From G942493215 sp942493215 (GTDB lineage Bacteria > Bacillota_I > Bacilli_A > RF39 > UBA660), in the NCBI GenBank assembly GCA_942493215.1, contig OW818670.1, positions 1,054,001-1,118,000 of the forward strand: a stretch of DNA of 64,000 bases. Reading direction: 5' to 3'. The first letter of the stretch is position 1; each line of letters opens with the position of its first letter. The notes below the pieces were generated by a model. That model was not told the origin of the DNA. It ran no database searches and saw only the letters and a program-made list of their open reading frames with translations. A program made the translations under genes and the position numbers. Positions 17,277 through 25,939 of the stretch are shown here, one piece after another.

Positions 17277-17633
17277 ATGAAGTATAATAACGCTAATTCA
17301 AGATTAAGAATAATTGAAACAGAATATGGAATGGCTAAAGTAAGCAAAACTAAAAATATTGCGTATTCTGTAGTACTTACTATGATAAATGGGACCATTG
17401 TTATAAAGGGTGGTTTAGGAGCATTGCCACTTGGGATGTGTTTAATGGGACTTGTTGCTTTACCTAGTCTTGACGCCCATTCTAGACAATTAAGAATGAA
17501 TAGACTACAATCTGAAAAAGAAAGATTACAAGGAATATTATCTAGAGGAAACACTTCAATTGAACCAACTAGAAATACAAAACGTTTGAAATTTGTAAAA
17601 GAACATACTTATACTGGTCGTTATGATATCTAA
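17277..17633 (+). CDS. Small two-TM protein with a conserved basic tail
   Basis: A 118-aa protein. A short charged N-terminus precedes two hydrophobic segments at about residues 28-46 and 50-66 (Gly-rich turn GGLGALPLGM). A Lys/Arg/Glu-rich helix and the tail KRLKFVKEHTYTGRYDI follow. ATG 17277 is chosen because AGAGGGG (17262-17268) is 8 bases upstream; an earlier in-frame start at 17241 would overlap the promoter -10. No known family. The tail recurs in the remnant upstream, which suggests that the tail is functional. Confidence 0.65.
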   Translation: MKYNNANSRLRIIETEYGMAKVSKTKNIAYSVVLTMINGTIVIKGGLGALPLGMCLMGLVALPSLDAHSRQLRMNRLQSEKERLQGILSRGNTSIEPTRNTKRLKFVKEHTYTGRYDI

Positions 17634-17664
17634 AAATAATTGATTTTTAATCAATTATTTTTTA
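17634..17664. terminator. Bidirectional terminator
   Basis: AAAATAATTGA, loop TTTTTAA, TCAATTATTTT lies between the convergent 2TM gene and the sigma-factor gene and contains the sigma stop codon. Confidence 0.8.
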
Positions 17665-18347
17665 TTTTTAATAAATTCTCTTAATAATTTAGTCAAAGCT
17701 CTTTTTTCAATTCTTGATACATAGCTTCTTGATATTCCTAAACTTTTAGCAATATCTTTTTGAGTTATTTCATCATTGACACCCAATCCATAACGTTTAC
17801 TAATAATCTCTTTTTCTCTCGAATTTAAAACATGAAAGTAATCTTTTAAGGCTTCTAAATTATCTTGATTATAAATATCTAGTGCGAAATCTGGTTTAGG
17901 TGTCTTTAAGACATCTAAAAAGGTTATTTCATTGCCATCTTTATCAAAACCAATTGATTCATTAATACTAATATTGCGTTTATTTTTTTTATCACTACGG
18001 AAATACATCAAAATTTCATTTTCAATACATCTAGCGCAATAAGTGGTTATCTTTGTTCCATGTTTACTGGAATAACTATCGATTCCCTTTATTAATCCAA
18101 TAATACCAATACTTATTAAATCATCAGCTTCATTTTGTTTATGTTCATATTTCTTAACAATATGAGCAACTAACCGCATATTATGTTCAATTAACTTATT
18201 ACGGGCATCTTTAGAGCCCTTTTTTAATTGTTCAACACATTCTTCTTCATCTTCCTTTGATAATGGATCAGGAAAAATGTTGTTAGAATAAGCAGCTGTA
18301 AAAAAGTATAAATCTTTAAAGATAAACTTTAGAATTTTTAAAAACAT
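17655..18347 (-). CDS. RNA polymerase sigma factor of the SigE/SigK type
   Basis: A 230-aa sigma-70 family protein. The N-terminus resembles sporulation sigma factors: a hydrophobic lead segment, then FPDPLSKEDEEECVEQLKKG, RNKLIEHNMRLVAHIVKKYE (region 2.1), ADDLISIGIIGLIKGID (2.2-2.3), TYCARCIENEILMYFR (2.4), and region 4 with REKEIISKRYGLG and a helix-turn-helix KSLGISRSYVSRIEKRA. Closest by eye to SigK, with SigE as alternative. The start is placed at 18347 because GGGTGAT precedes that ATG; the frame stays open upstream to 18500 without a better site. Whether the organism sporulates cannot be told from one gene. It is separated from any SpoIIGA- or recombinase-type partner. Confidence 0.88.
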   Translation of the reverse strand: MFLKILKFIFKDLYFFTAAYSNNIFPDPLSKEDEEECVEQLKKGSKDARNKLIEHNMRLVAHIVKKYEHKQNEADDLISIGIIGLIKGIDSYSSKHGTKITTYCARCIENEILMYFRSDKKNKRNISINESIGFDKDGNEITFLDVLKTPKPDFALDIYNQDNLEALKDYFHVLNSREKEIISKRYGLGVNDEITQKDIAKSLGISRSYVSRIEKRALTKLLREFIKNKK

Positions 18348-18464
18348 TAAATCACCCTCAATTAAGCATATGAGATGGGGTGATAATTTTAATTTGTCCA
18401 GTACATTAATTATAAATCTTTTAATTTGTAGTGAAAAATTGTCTAAAAATGTCGATTTAATGCA

Positions 18465-18487
18465 TTCGATAAATATATTTCGATAAA
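18465..18487. repeat. Short direct repeat in the divergent sigma/zinc-ribbon intergenic region
   Basis: TTCGATAAA occurs at 18465-18473 and 18479-18487, 14 bp apart, upstream of the zinc-ribbon gene. It may be a regulator site; evidence is weak. Confidence 0.3.
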
Positions 18488-18535
18488 AAATATGATACAA
18501 TTAAAGTAGAAAAATTGTAGAAAGGAATTGGTAGT

Positions 18536-18952
18536 ATGGCATTAATAAAATGTAAAGAATGTGGAAATGAAATAAGTGATAAAGCAACACAGTGTGTTCG
18601 TTGTGGTTGTCCTATTCAAATAGAGGAAAACATAGCTAAAAGAAAAGTTATAATATCACAAAAGAAAATGGGCTTTTTTGGAAGTGGAGTCAATATATTT
18701 GTTTATATTGATAATCAAATGATTGGTAAAACTTCAAGTGGTAACAGTATTAGTATAGAATTACCAATTGGGAAACACTTTGTTAGTTTAGAGATGCCTG
18801 TCAATCAAGCAAACATAAATGCATCTAACGTTTCAAAAGATGGCAAGGAATTTTTAATTAAAGAAGAAACTAATGAGGTGAATATTAATATTTCTATAAA
18901 ACTTGGTTTGATTGAAGGAACTTGTAATGTTGATGAAATAATTTACAAATAA
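18536..18952 (+). CDS. Zinc-ribbon protein with beta-rich domain
   Basis: A 138-aa protein. The N-terminus is a zinc ribbon with two CxxC knuckles (CKECGNEISDKATQC, then CVRCGC). Residues 35-135 form an apparent beta-sandwich resembling PEGA-like domains (VYIDNQMIGKTSSG, ELPIGKHFVSLEMP). There is no transmembrane segment. AAAGGAAT precedes the ATG. It is a single gene bounded by a terminator. Function unknown. Confidence 0.7.
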   Translation: MALIKCKECGNEISDKATQCVRCGCPIQIEENIAKRKVIISQKKMGFFGSGVNIFVYIDNQMIGKTSSGNSISIELPIGKHFVSLEMPVNQANINASNVSKDGKEFLIKEETNEVNINISIKLGLIEGTCNVDEIIYK

Positions 18953-18961
18953 ACTAAATTA

Positions 18962-18993
18962 GTATAGGCGGGCACCCGTTATATACTTTTTTT
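18962..18993 (+). terminator. Terminator after the zinc-ribbon gene
   Basis: GTATA-GGCGGG and CCCGTT-TATAC form a stem with one bulged base, followed by seven T. Confidence 0.75.
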
Positions 18994-19089
18994 ATTTTGT
19001 CCAAAAAAGTTTTGTCGATTTTCAATAAACACTGTCAAAATAGTTAAATTTATGATAAAATATAAATACACACTAAAGGAGGCAAACAT

Positions 19090-21315
19090 ATGAAAGAAGA
19101 ATGGTATAACTTTAAAGAAGGGGAATGGAATCAGACTATTAATGTTGAAGATTTCATTTTAAATAATTATCATTTATATGAAGGTGATGAATCTTTTTTA
19201 GTTGGTATTACATCTAAAACTAAAGCGATATGGGATGAGTGTTTAGTATTATTAGAAGAAGAAGGAAAAAAAGGTGTTTTAGATATTGATTTAAAACATA
19301 TTTCGGGTATTAATACTTTTCCAGCTGGATATATTGATCAACCAAATGAAGTAATTGTTGGTTTACAATCTGATAAACCATTAAAAAGAATTGTTAATCC
19401 TTATGGTGGCATTAGAATGGTTGAACAAATTTTAGAAGTATATGGTAAGAAAGTTGGCAGTACAGCCGATGCTTTTTTTACCCATTATTTTAAAACGCAT
19501 AATCAAGGTGTTTTTGATGCCTATACTAAAGAAATAAAAGAAGCACGTCATTGTGGTTTAATTACTGGTTTACCTGATGCTTATGGTAGAGGTCGTATTA
19601 TTGGTGATTACCGAAGAGTTGCTTTATATGGCATAGATTATTTAATAGATGAAAAGAAGAAAGATCTACTTAATATCCCTGTAACAGATGATGAAAGTAT
19701 TAAATTAAGGGAAGAAGTAAGTGATCAAATTGTTGCTTTAAAAGATATGAAAGCAATGGCTCTTAAATATGGATTTGATATTTCTAAACCGGCAAAAGAC
19801 AGCAAAGAAGCTGTTCAATGGTTATATTTTGCTTATTTAGCTGCTGTTAAAGAAAATAATGGGGCTGCTATGTCATTAGGTAGAACTTCAACTTTTTTAG
19901 ATATATATTTTGAAAGAGATTTAAGTGATGGTAAAATAACGGAAGAAGAAATTCAAGAATTAATTGATCAATTTATTATTAAATTAAGATTAGTAAGACA
20001 TTTACGTACACCTGATTATGATGAATTGTTTGCGGGTGATCCAACTTGGGTTACGGAATCAATTGGAGGAATGACTAAAGATGGCAAGTCATTAGTTACT
20101 AAAACATCATATCGTTATTTACATTCTCTAGATAATTTAGGGTCAGCACCGGAACCTAATTTAACAATTTTATGGAGTGATGATTTACCATATAATTTTA
20201 AGAAATATTGTGCGAATATGTCAATTAAAACAGGAGCATTACAGTATGAAAACGATGATTTAATGCGTCCTATTTATGGTGATGATTATGCGATTTCTTG
20301 TTGTGTTTCCGCTATGAAGGTTGGCAAACAAATGCAATATTTTGGAGCTCGTTGTAATTTAGCTAAAATTCTTTTATACACTATTAATGGCGGTGTTGAT
20401 GAGGTTAAGGGTGAAAAGGTTATTGACGGTTTAGAGCCAATTACGGATAGTGTTTTAAATTATGATACTGTTATGGAAAAGTTTAAAATAACCCTTGCTG
20501 CATCTATTAAAACATACGTCGAGGCTATGAATATCATTCATTATATGCATGATAGGTATGCCTATGAAAAAAGTCAAATGGCTTTGCATGATACTGATGT
20601 AGAACGTTTAATGGCCTTTGGTATAGCTGGATTATCGGTTGCGATTGATAGTTTATCAGCTATTAAATATGCGATTGTATCACCAGTTAGAAATGAACAG
20701 GGTATTACTACTGATTTTGACATTGTTGGTGATTTCCCTAAGTTTGGTAATGATGAAGATGATGTTGATAATATTGGTGTAGAAGTAGTTAGATTAGTTA
20801 TTGATGAATTACGTAAACACGAATTACATCGTCATGCTCGTCATACTTTATCTGTTTTAACCATTACTTCTAATGTTGTGTATGGTAATAAAACAGGTGC
20901 GACACCAGATGGACGTGAGGCCGGTGTTCCTTTTGCACCAGGTGCTAATCCAATGCATGGTCGTGATAAGAGTGGTGCTTTAGCGTCCCTAAACTCGGTT
21001 GCTAAAATACCATATGAGAATGTTTGTGAAGATGGTATTTCTAATACTTTCTCTATTGTTCCTAATGCTTTAGGCAAAACAGATAATGATCGAGCCTTAA
21101 ATTTAGTTAATATTTTAGACGGATACTTTAATCAAAAAGCTCATCATTTAAATGTTAATGTTTTAAATCGTGAAACATTAGTTGATGCGATGGACCATCC
21201 TGAACTTTATCCAACCTTAACGATTAGAGTATCAGGTTATGCTGTTAATTTTGTTAGATTGAGTCGAGAACAACAAGAAGAGGTAATTAGTCGTACTTTT
21301 CACGAGGATATATGA
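19090..21315 (+). CDS. pflB: Formate acetyltransferase (pyruvate formate-lyase)
   Basis: PflB converts pyruvate and CoA to acetyl-CoA and formate by a glycyl-radical mechanism in anaerobic fermentation. The 741-aa protein has the adjacent active-site cysteines Cys404-Cys405 in YAISCCVSAM and the radical site Gly716 in RVSGYAVNF near the C-terminus. Other family blocks include RRVALYGIDYLI, PEPNLTILWS and TGATPDGR. AAAGGAGG precedes the ATG. The stop overlaps the start of the activating enzyme by four bases, a tight two-gene operon. Presence indicates fermentative metabolism. Confidence 0.97.
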   Translation: MKEEWYNFKEGEWNQTINVEDFILNNYHLYEGDESFLVGITSKTKAIWDECLVLLEEEGKKGVLDIDLKHISGINTFPAGYIDQPNEVIVGLQSDKPLKRIVNPYGGIRMVEQILEVYGKKVGSTADAFFTHYFKTHNQGVFDAYTKEIKEARHCGLITGLPDAYGRGRIIGDYRRVALYGIDYLIDEKKKDLLNIPVTDDESIKLREEVSDQIVALKDMKAMALKYGFDISKPAKDSKEAVQWLYFAYLAAVKENNGAAMSLGRTSTFLDIYFERDLSDGKITEEEIQELIDQFIIKLRLVRHLRTPDYDELFAGDPTWVTESIGGMTKDGKSLVTKTSYRYLHSLDNLGSAPEPNLTILWSDDLPYNFKKYCANMSIKTGALQYENDDLMRPIYGDDYAISCCVSAMKVGKQMQYFGARCNLAKILLYTINGGVDEVKGEKVIDGLEPITDSVLNYDTVMEKFKITLAASIKTYVEAMNIIHYMHDRYAYEKSQMALHDTDVERLMAFGIAGLSVAIDSLSAIKYAIVSPVRNEQGITTDFDIVGDFPKFGNDEDDVDNIGVEVVRLVIDELRKHELHRHARHTLSVLTITSNVVYGNKTGATPDGREAGVPFAPGANPMHGRDKSGALASLNSVAKIPYENVCEDGISNTFSIVPNALGKTDNDRALNLVNILDGYFNQKAHHLNVNVLNRETLVDAMDHPELYPTLTIRVSGYAVNFVRLSREQQEEVISRTFHEDI

Positions 21316-22031
21316 TTAAAGGTAAAGTAAAACAAATTGAAACTATGGGTTTATTAGATGGTCCAGGTATTCGTACAGTCATCTTTTTACAAGGATGTCC
21401 GTTACGATGCCTTTTCTGTCATAATCCCGAAATGTGGGATTATGATACCCCAACTAATGAATTTACACCGGAAGAATTATTAAATGTTATTAAGAAATAT
21501 GAACCTTATTTTGGCGATACTGGTGGTGTAACTTTCTCGGGTGGTGAACCACTTGTTCAAAGTGATTTCTTAAAAGAAATCGTTCAGTTATGTCATAAGA
21601 GTGGTATTAATATTGCGTTAGATACATCCGGATCAATTATTAATAATGATATTAAAGAATTAATTGATGATGTTGATTTAATACTATTAGATATCAAAGG
21701 AATAGATGAAGAAAGTTATCAGCAAATGACTAAAGGATCAATAGATACCTTTCATAAGTTTTTGAGATTATTAAAAGAAAAGAATAAGAAACTATGGTTA
21801 AGAGTAGTTATGGTACCAGGTATTAATGATAATCTTGAATATATTAATAAATTGGCATTATATATTAAAGATATTACTAATGTTGAAAAAATTGAATTAT
21901 TACCATATCATAAGATGGGCGATTCCAAGTATGAACAAATAGGCATTAACAACCCTTTAAAAGATACTAAAGCAATGGATATTAATACTTGTAAATATTT
22001 AGAAGAAAAATTAAAAGAAATTTTAAAATAA
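21312..22031 (+). CDS. pflA: Pyruvate formate-lyase activating enzyme (radical SAM)
   Basis: PflA uses a 4Fe-4S cluster and SAM to install the glycyl radical on PflB. The 239-aa protein carries the CX3CX2C motif at Cys29, Cys33 and Cys36 (GCPLRCLFCHNPE), the GGE motif (VTFSGGEPL), and the family-typical PGINDN and ELLPYHKMG segments. ATG 21312 overlaps the pflB TGA. Terminator after the stop. Confidence 0.96.
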   Translation: MIKGKVKQIETMGLLDGPGIRTVIFLQGCPLRCLFCHNPEMWDYDTPTNEFTPEELLNVIKKYEPYFGDTGGVTFSGGEPLVQSDFLKEIVQLCHKSGINIALDTSGSIINNDIKELIDDVDLILLDIKGIDEESYQQMTKGSIDTFHKFLRLLKEKNKKLWLRVVMVPGINDNLEYINKLALYIKDITNVEKIELLPYHKMGDSKYEQIGINNPLKDTKAMDINTCKYLEEKLKEILK

Positions 22032-22050
22032 AGATAATATCTTTATTTTT
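22027..22050 (+). terminator. Terminator after pflA
   Basis: AATAAAGAT/ATCTTTATT stem with a 3-base loop overlaps the pflA stop and is followed by T residues. Confidence 0.7.
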
Positions 22051-22092
22051 CTTTGAATATACGTGTATAATGATTAAGGAAGTGATACTAAT

Positions 22093-23037
22093 ATGAATGA
22101 AAATTTAATAAGAATAATCAAAGAAATTGCTGAATATTTAGATATAAAATATCAAATATTATCCGAGGGTTGGATTATTTCCTTAACGCAAAATGATAAA
22201 CACCGTTATGTTGTCGGTTTTAAGTTTGATTTAAATTCACAAGCAACAGGTCAATTATGTGATGATAAATATGCTTTATATTCTATCTTTAAAGCTAATA
22301 ATATGCCAATAACAGAGCATAAGATTCTTTATAATGAAAAAACAATGAAGCTTTATTTAAGTGATGAGAGTACTAAGCAACAGGCTTATAAATATTTTAA
22401 TGAACATCATCAAGATGTAGTTTTAAAGGCTAATATTGGTACTTGTGGGGGACAAGTATATCATATAACAACGATGGAGTATTTAGATAAAATTATGGAT
22501 AATTTATTTATTAATAATAATACTATTAGTATTTGTCCTTTTTATCATATAAAGCATGAATACCGTATTATTTATTTAGATGGTAAATGTGAGCTTATAT
22601 ATGGTAAGATTAAGCCAGTAGTAATTGGCGATGGTAAAAGTACTTTAATTACATTATTACAACAATTTAATAAAAATTATTTTTATCAATCAAATATTCC
22701 AATATGCCCTAATTATGAATGGGAATATATTCCTAAAATTGATGAAGTAGTTGAATATAATTGGCAATTTAACTTATCTAGGGGTGCTAATGCCTTTATT
22801 GATATTGAAGACAAATTAAAGACTAGATTAATTAATCTAGCTTTAGGAGCAGCTAATCTAATTAATTTAAAATTTGGTAGTATTGATATTATAGAATGTG
22901 ATAATGATGAACTATTAGTTCTTGAGATTAATAGTGGTGTTATGATGGAAAATGTTTGTCATCTTATTCCTAATGGTGAAACAATTGCCTATAATATTTA
23001 TCGTAATGCTATCAAGAAAATGTTTGAAGAAGATTAA
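22093..23037 (+). CDS. ATP-grasp domain protein
   Basis: A 314-aa protein with ATP-grasp features: DKYALYSIFKANNMPITEH (substrate/ATP lid), VVLKANIGTCGGQVY (Lys and Gly-rich loop), a Glu/Arg pair in HEYRIIYLDGK, and a metal-binding end IDIIECDNDELLVLEINSGV (Asp/Glu...Asn). This resembles RimK/cyanophycin synthetase/glutathione-synthase-like carboxylate-amine ligases, which make peptide-like bonds using ATP. The substrates cannot be inferred. It follows pflA but a terminator lies between, so it is a separate unit. GGAAGTGAT precedes the ATG. Confidence 0.8.
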   Translation: MNENLIRIIKEIAEYLDIKYQILSEGWIISLTQNDKHRYVVGFKFDLNSQATGQLCDDKYALYSIFKANNMPITEHKILYNEKTMKLYLSDESTKQQAYKYFNEHHQDVVLKANIGTCGGQVYHITTMEYLDKIMDNLFINNNTISICPFYHIKHEYRIIYLDGKCELIYGKIKPVVIGDGKSTLITLLQQFNKNYFYQSNIPICPNYEWEYIPKIDEVVEYNWQFNLSRGANAFIDIEDKLKTRLINLALGAANLINLKFGSIDIIECDNDELLVLEINSGVMMENVCHLIPNGETIAYNIYRNAIKKMFEED

Positions 23038-23104
23038 TCATAAAATCTAATACTAATTTTTTTTAAAGTGTGGTATTATTAATATAAAGGAGAAGATAAT
23101 TTGT

Positions 23105-24034
23105 ATGAAAAAATTTCAAATTAAGACCAATCCTGATGAAAAAAAAGAGAAAAGTATTGTAAATGTTATAGATAAGATGGAAAAATATAGTGAGATATAT
23201 AAAAAGAGAGGATTGGCAAAAGCAAGAGTTGCTTGGTCATTAGGAATCACTGCATTCTTAACTTTAATTGCTACAACATTTGGCGTAAATATAGCAACAT
23301 TGGGTACAAGTATTTTTATGGGGGCAGTGTTTTCTGTACCCGTGGGTCTTTTCTGTGCTCTTATTTTTAGTGATAATGAAATAAAATCACTTACCTCAAT
23401 TGATACTATCGTTGGTAATATTCTGTCAAAAAAAAATTATAATATTAGTTATGTATGTTCTAATAGGAAAAGAAAAAAAATTGACAAGTTATTGAGAGAT
23501 ATTATAGGAAATATTCTTAATAGTGTTAATCTTAATAGAGGATTTCCTTCTACAAATTGTTTGGATTTATTTTTTGACGAATGTCAAGAAACAACTTCTT
23601 TCTTACAAGATAAAGGGGAAATTATAAACCATTTTTCAGGGAAAAAGTTTGATATACCAATTGTTAGTAATGGTATATCTGATGCTACTAAGTATTTAAT
23701 AGTTGTTGATGATCAACCAATAACAATGGAAAAAAAAGAAGAGTTACATCAATTACTCGATAATATTGAAAAGGGTGAATTAATGACCCAAGAAGAGTTT
23801 GTTGGTTCGGCAGATAATAAGATTGATAGCGCTGAACAAGTAATTGAAGATAACAATAAACTACCTGCTATGAAAAAATATTGGAAGGGTAATTTGCTTC
23901 AAATATTAAAATATAGGAAGGATCAATTAGAATCTGCACAACTGGATGAATTAGCAGTTGAAGAAATTGAAAAACTAGATGCTGAAAAAAAAGAGGTTGG
24001 AGATGGTTTTCAATATACATTATATATGAAATAA
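23105..24034 (+). CDS. Two-TM cytoplasmic-domain protein of unknown function
   Basis: A 309-aa protein with a short amphipathic N-terminus, two transmembrane segments at about residues 46-62 and 68-88, and a large cytoplasmic C-terminal part (about 220 residues) rich in Lys/Glu and helical. It resembles in plan the coiled-coil/2TM proteins at 15337-17633 but without clear sequence identity. AAAGGAGA lies 11 bases before the ATG. A terminator follows. Confidence 0.6.
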   Translation: MKKFQIKTNPDEKKEKSIVNVIDKMEKYSEIYKKRGLAKARVAWSLGITAFLTLIATTFGVNIATLGTSIFMGAVFSVPVGLFCALIFSDNEIKSLTSIDTIVGNILSKKNYNISYVCSNRKRKKIDKLLRDIIGNILNSVNLNRGFPSTNCLDLFFDECQETTSFLQDKGEIINHFSGKKFDIPIVSNGISDATKYLIVVDDQPITMEKKEELHQLLDNIEKGELMTQEEFVGSADNKIDSAEQVIEDNNKLPAMKKYWKGNLLQILKYRKDQLESAQLDELAVEEIEKLDAEKKEVGDGFQYTLYMK

Positions 24035-24043
24035 AATATGAAG

Positions 24044-24066
24044 AAGATTATTTATAATCTTTTTTT
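24044..24066 (+). terminator. Terminator
   Basis: AAGATTA-TTTA-TAATCTT followed by five T, nested inside a wider CATATG-type palindrome. Confidence 0.75.
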
Positions 24067-24141
24067 CATATGTTTCTTGACAGCAGTATAGTAAAGTGAT
24101 ATTATCAATGTTAAATCAATATTTTTGAAGTAGGTGATATA

Positions 24142-25674
24142 ATGCAACCGTTTGATTATCAAAAATCCGTTGTTGAAGTTGATAACTTACTAAGAAAATT
24201 CAGGATGTCAGAAAAAGAAGTAAAACTAGTTTTAGCAGCTTTTGATTTTGCTTATAGAAAACATGAAGAAAAAGGCGAAAAGCGAGAAAGTGGTGAACCG
24301 TATATTGTTCATCCTTATGGTGTTGCTAAAATATTAATGGAAGAAACGCCGGTTTTAGATGCGGCAATGTTTGCAGCGGCTTTCCTTCATGATACAGTTG
24401 AGGATTGTGGCGTAACTATTGAAGAAATAAGGTTTCTTTTTGGTCCAGTTGTGGCATTTTATGTTGATGCTTTATCCGATATTGATAAATTAGAGTTTGA
24501 TTCGCGTATGGAAGCCGATCAATATAATTTTAGAAGATTAAATGAAAAAATTCTTGAAAAAATTGCTGTTTATCCAATAAAGGGGTCTGACCGTTTATTT
24601 AACTTGCGGACACTGGCAGCAAAAAAAGGTGAATATAAAAGAGTCCATACGGCTTATGAGACAATGGAAGTTCACGTTCCTTTAACCCATTTTTTAGGAA
24701 TGCGTACTTTTGAAAAAGAAATGGAAGAAATTGCTTTTCACTTTCTATATGAGCCATATGAAAAAGATATAAATGAAGCCTTAAAACAATATTTAGTCTG
24801 TCATCAACCAAATATTGAATTAGTATTACGAATTTTGAATAATTTATTTAGATCGAAAGGTATTAATTGTCAAATTTCTTTTAATACTAAAGGTATACCT
24901 TCTATTGCGAGTAATATATATAAACAACATCAGAATATAGAAAGAATTCATGATCTTAAACAAATAGTTATTGTGGCTGATAATTTAGATATGTGTAATC
25001 ATATTATTAGTCTAATTAAAAAGTATTTTTATTGCTTACCACATAAAGAAAAGAATTATTTAGTCACTCCTAAACCTAATTTGTATCAAGCTTTTTTAAC
25101 AACAATAGTTGGTCCTAATAATGATTTGTTCCAAGTCCGAATAATGACTGGTAAAATGGTATATACCAATAATTATGGTATAATGGCTTTTAAAACAAGT
25201 GAAAAAATGCAGACAGTTTTTAAAAATAATTTTGGTTTTTTCAATCAAGCTTTAGAAAGTGGCCTTTTTACTCTTGGTAATAAAGAACAAACATTCATTT
25301 TACCAAATGCTGTTAATGAGAAAGCCATCGAAGTTACGGTTGAAGGCGAGAAAGTATTTCTGCCACTTCAAAGTACAGTATATGATCTCATTTATAGTTA
25401 TTATAAGGATGATTACGCTAATCATATTACAGGAGTAATAATAAATGGTGAACAAGTTTCTACTGATTTTTGTGCTAATCATCAAAAATCTGGTGTATAT
25501 GATGGAACCGAAAGTGGTTGTGATTATATACTAAAGAATAATGATGAAATCACATTAATCTATTCATATGATGAATTAAGTAGAAGTAACGAAGAACTAA
25601 AAGAAGTATTAGGTAGATGTATGACTAAACAAGCAAAAAAATCAATAGAGAACATCTTGACAAAAACTAAATAA
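24142..25674 (+). CDS. RelA/SpoT homologue with intact HD hydrolase and degenerate synthetase domain, plus TGS
   Basis: The 510-aa protein follows the RSH order. The HD hydrolase domain (about 25-200) keeps its ligands: His41, His57 (YIVHP), His83-Asp84 (FLHDTVED) and Asp150 (KGSDRLFNLRTL). The region at about 220-365 aligns with the (p)ppGpp synthetase domain (IHDLKQIVIVADN, KPNLYQAFLTTIVGP, FQVRIMTGKM). However, the expected GRPK-xxx-S-xxx-K segment reads GIPSIASNIYKQ, and the EIQIRT glutamate is replaced (VRIMT). A TGS domain follows (about 397-445). There is no ACT domain. Family knowledge implies a (p)ppGpp hydrolase with a dead synthetase; not tested. Full-length bifunctional Rel is about 730 aa. 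Confidence 0.82.
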   Translation: MQPFDYQKSVVEVDNLLRKFRMSEKEVKLVLAAFDFAYRKHEEKGEKRESGEPYIVHPYGVAKILMEETPVLDAAMFAAAFLHDTVEDCGVTIEEIRFLFGPVVAFYVDALSDIDKLEFDSRMEADQYNFRRLNEKILEKIAVYPIKGSDRLFNLRTLAAKKGEYKRVHTAYETMEVHVPLTHFLGMRTFEKEMEEIAFHFLYEPYEKDINEALKQYLVCHQPNIELVLRILNNLFRSKGINCQISFNTKGIPSIASNIYKQHQNIERIHDLKQIVIVADNLDMCNHIISLIKKYFYCLPHKEKNYLVTPKPNLYQAFLTTIVGPNNDLFQVRIMTGKMVYTNNYGIMAFKTSEKMQTVFKNNFGFFNQALESGLFTLGNKEQTFILPNAVNEKAIEVTVEGEKVFLPLQSTVYDLIYSYYKDDYANHITGVIINGEQVSTDFCANHQKSGVYDGTESGCDYILKNNDEITLIYSYDELSRSNEELKEVLGRCMTKQAKKSIENILTKTK

Positions 25675-25685
25675 CAAGGTATTCT
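25657..25685 (+). promoter_or_regulatory. valS T-box promoter
   Basis: TTGACA (25657-25662) lies inside the end of the RSH gene; TATTCT (25680-25685) is 17 bp downstream. The expected start, near 25692, fits the 5' end of the T-box leader. Confidence 0.55.
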
Positions 25686-25693
25686 ATTATTAT

Positions 25694-25920
25694 AAAAACA
25701 AGGAACAAGAGGAGTAAATTATTACTACTATTAGGGAGGAAAAGTCGTGACTGAAAGCTTTTCTAGATAAGAATAATTGAAGGTAGCTTGGGAGTTGTAT
25801 ATTGGAAATTAAGTACAGTATACCGTATGTATGCGTTAAATATTTAAGGTAATTAATAATTACGAATTAAGGTGGTACCACGAGTAAATCGTCCTTTTAG
25901 GGATGACTTACTCTTTTTTT
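25694..25920 (+). promoter_or_regulatory. T-box riboswitch controlling valS
   Basis: The leader contains the canonical T-box AAGGTGGTACCACG (25869-25882). It is followed by a terminator: GAGTAA..TCGTCC (from 25882), loop TTTTA, GGGATGACTTACTC, and a T run ending near 25920. Stem I can be based on CAAG (25706-25709) with CTTG (25787-25790). This leaves the AGTA loop-E motif opposite GGTAG, so the specifier is probably GTA (25783-25785), a valine codon, agreeing with valS downstream. Uncharged tRNA-Val pairing would favour the antiterminator. Confidence 0.92.
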
Positions 25921-25939
25921 ATACGAAAGGAGAGATAGT

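Noticed and set aside
20841..21077. Minus-strand open frame inside pflB
   Set aside because: Opposite the most conserved part of pflB; no promoter or ribosome-binding site.
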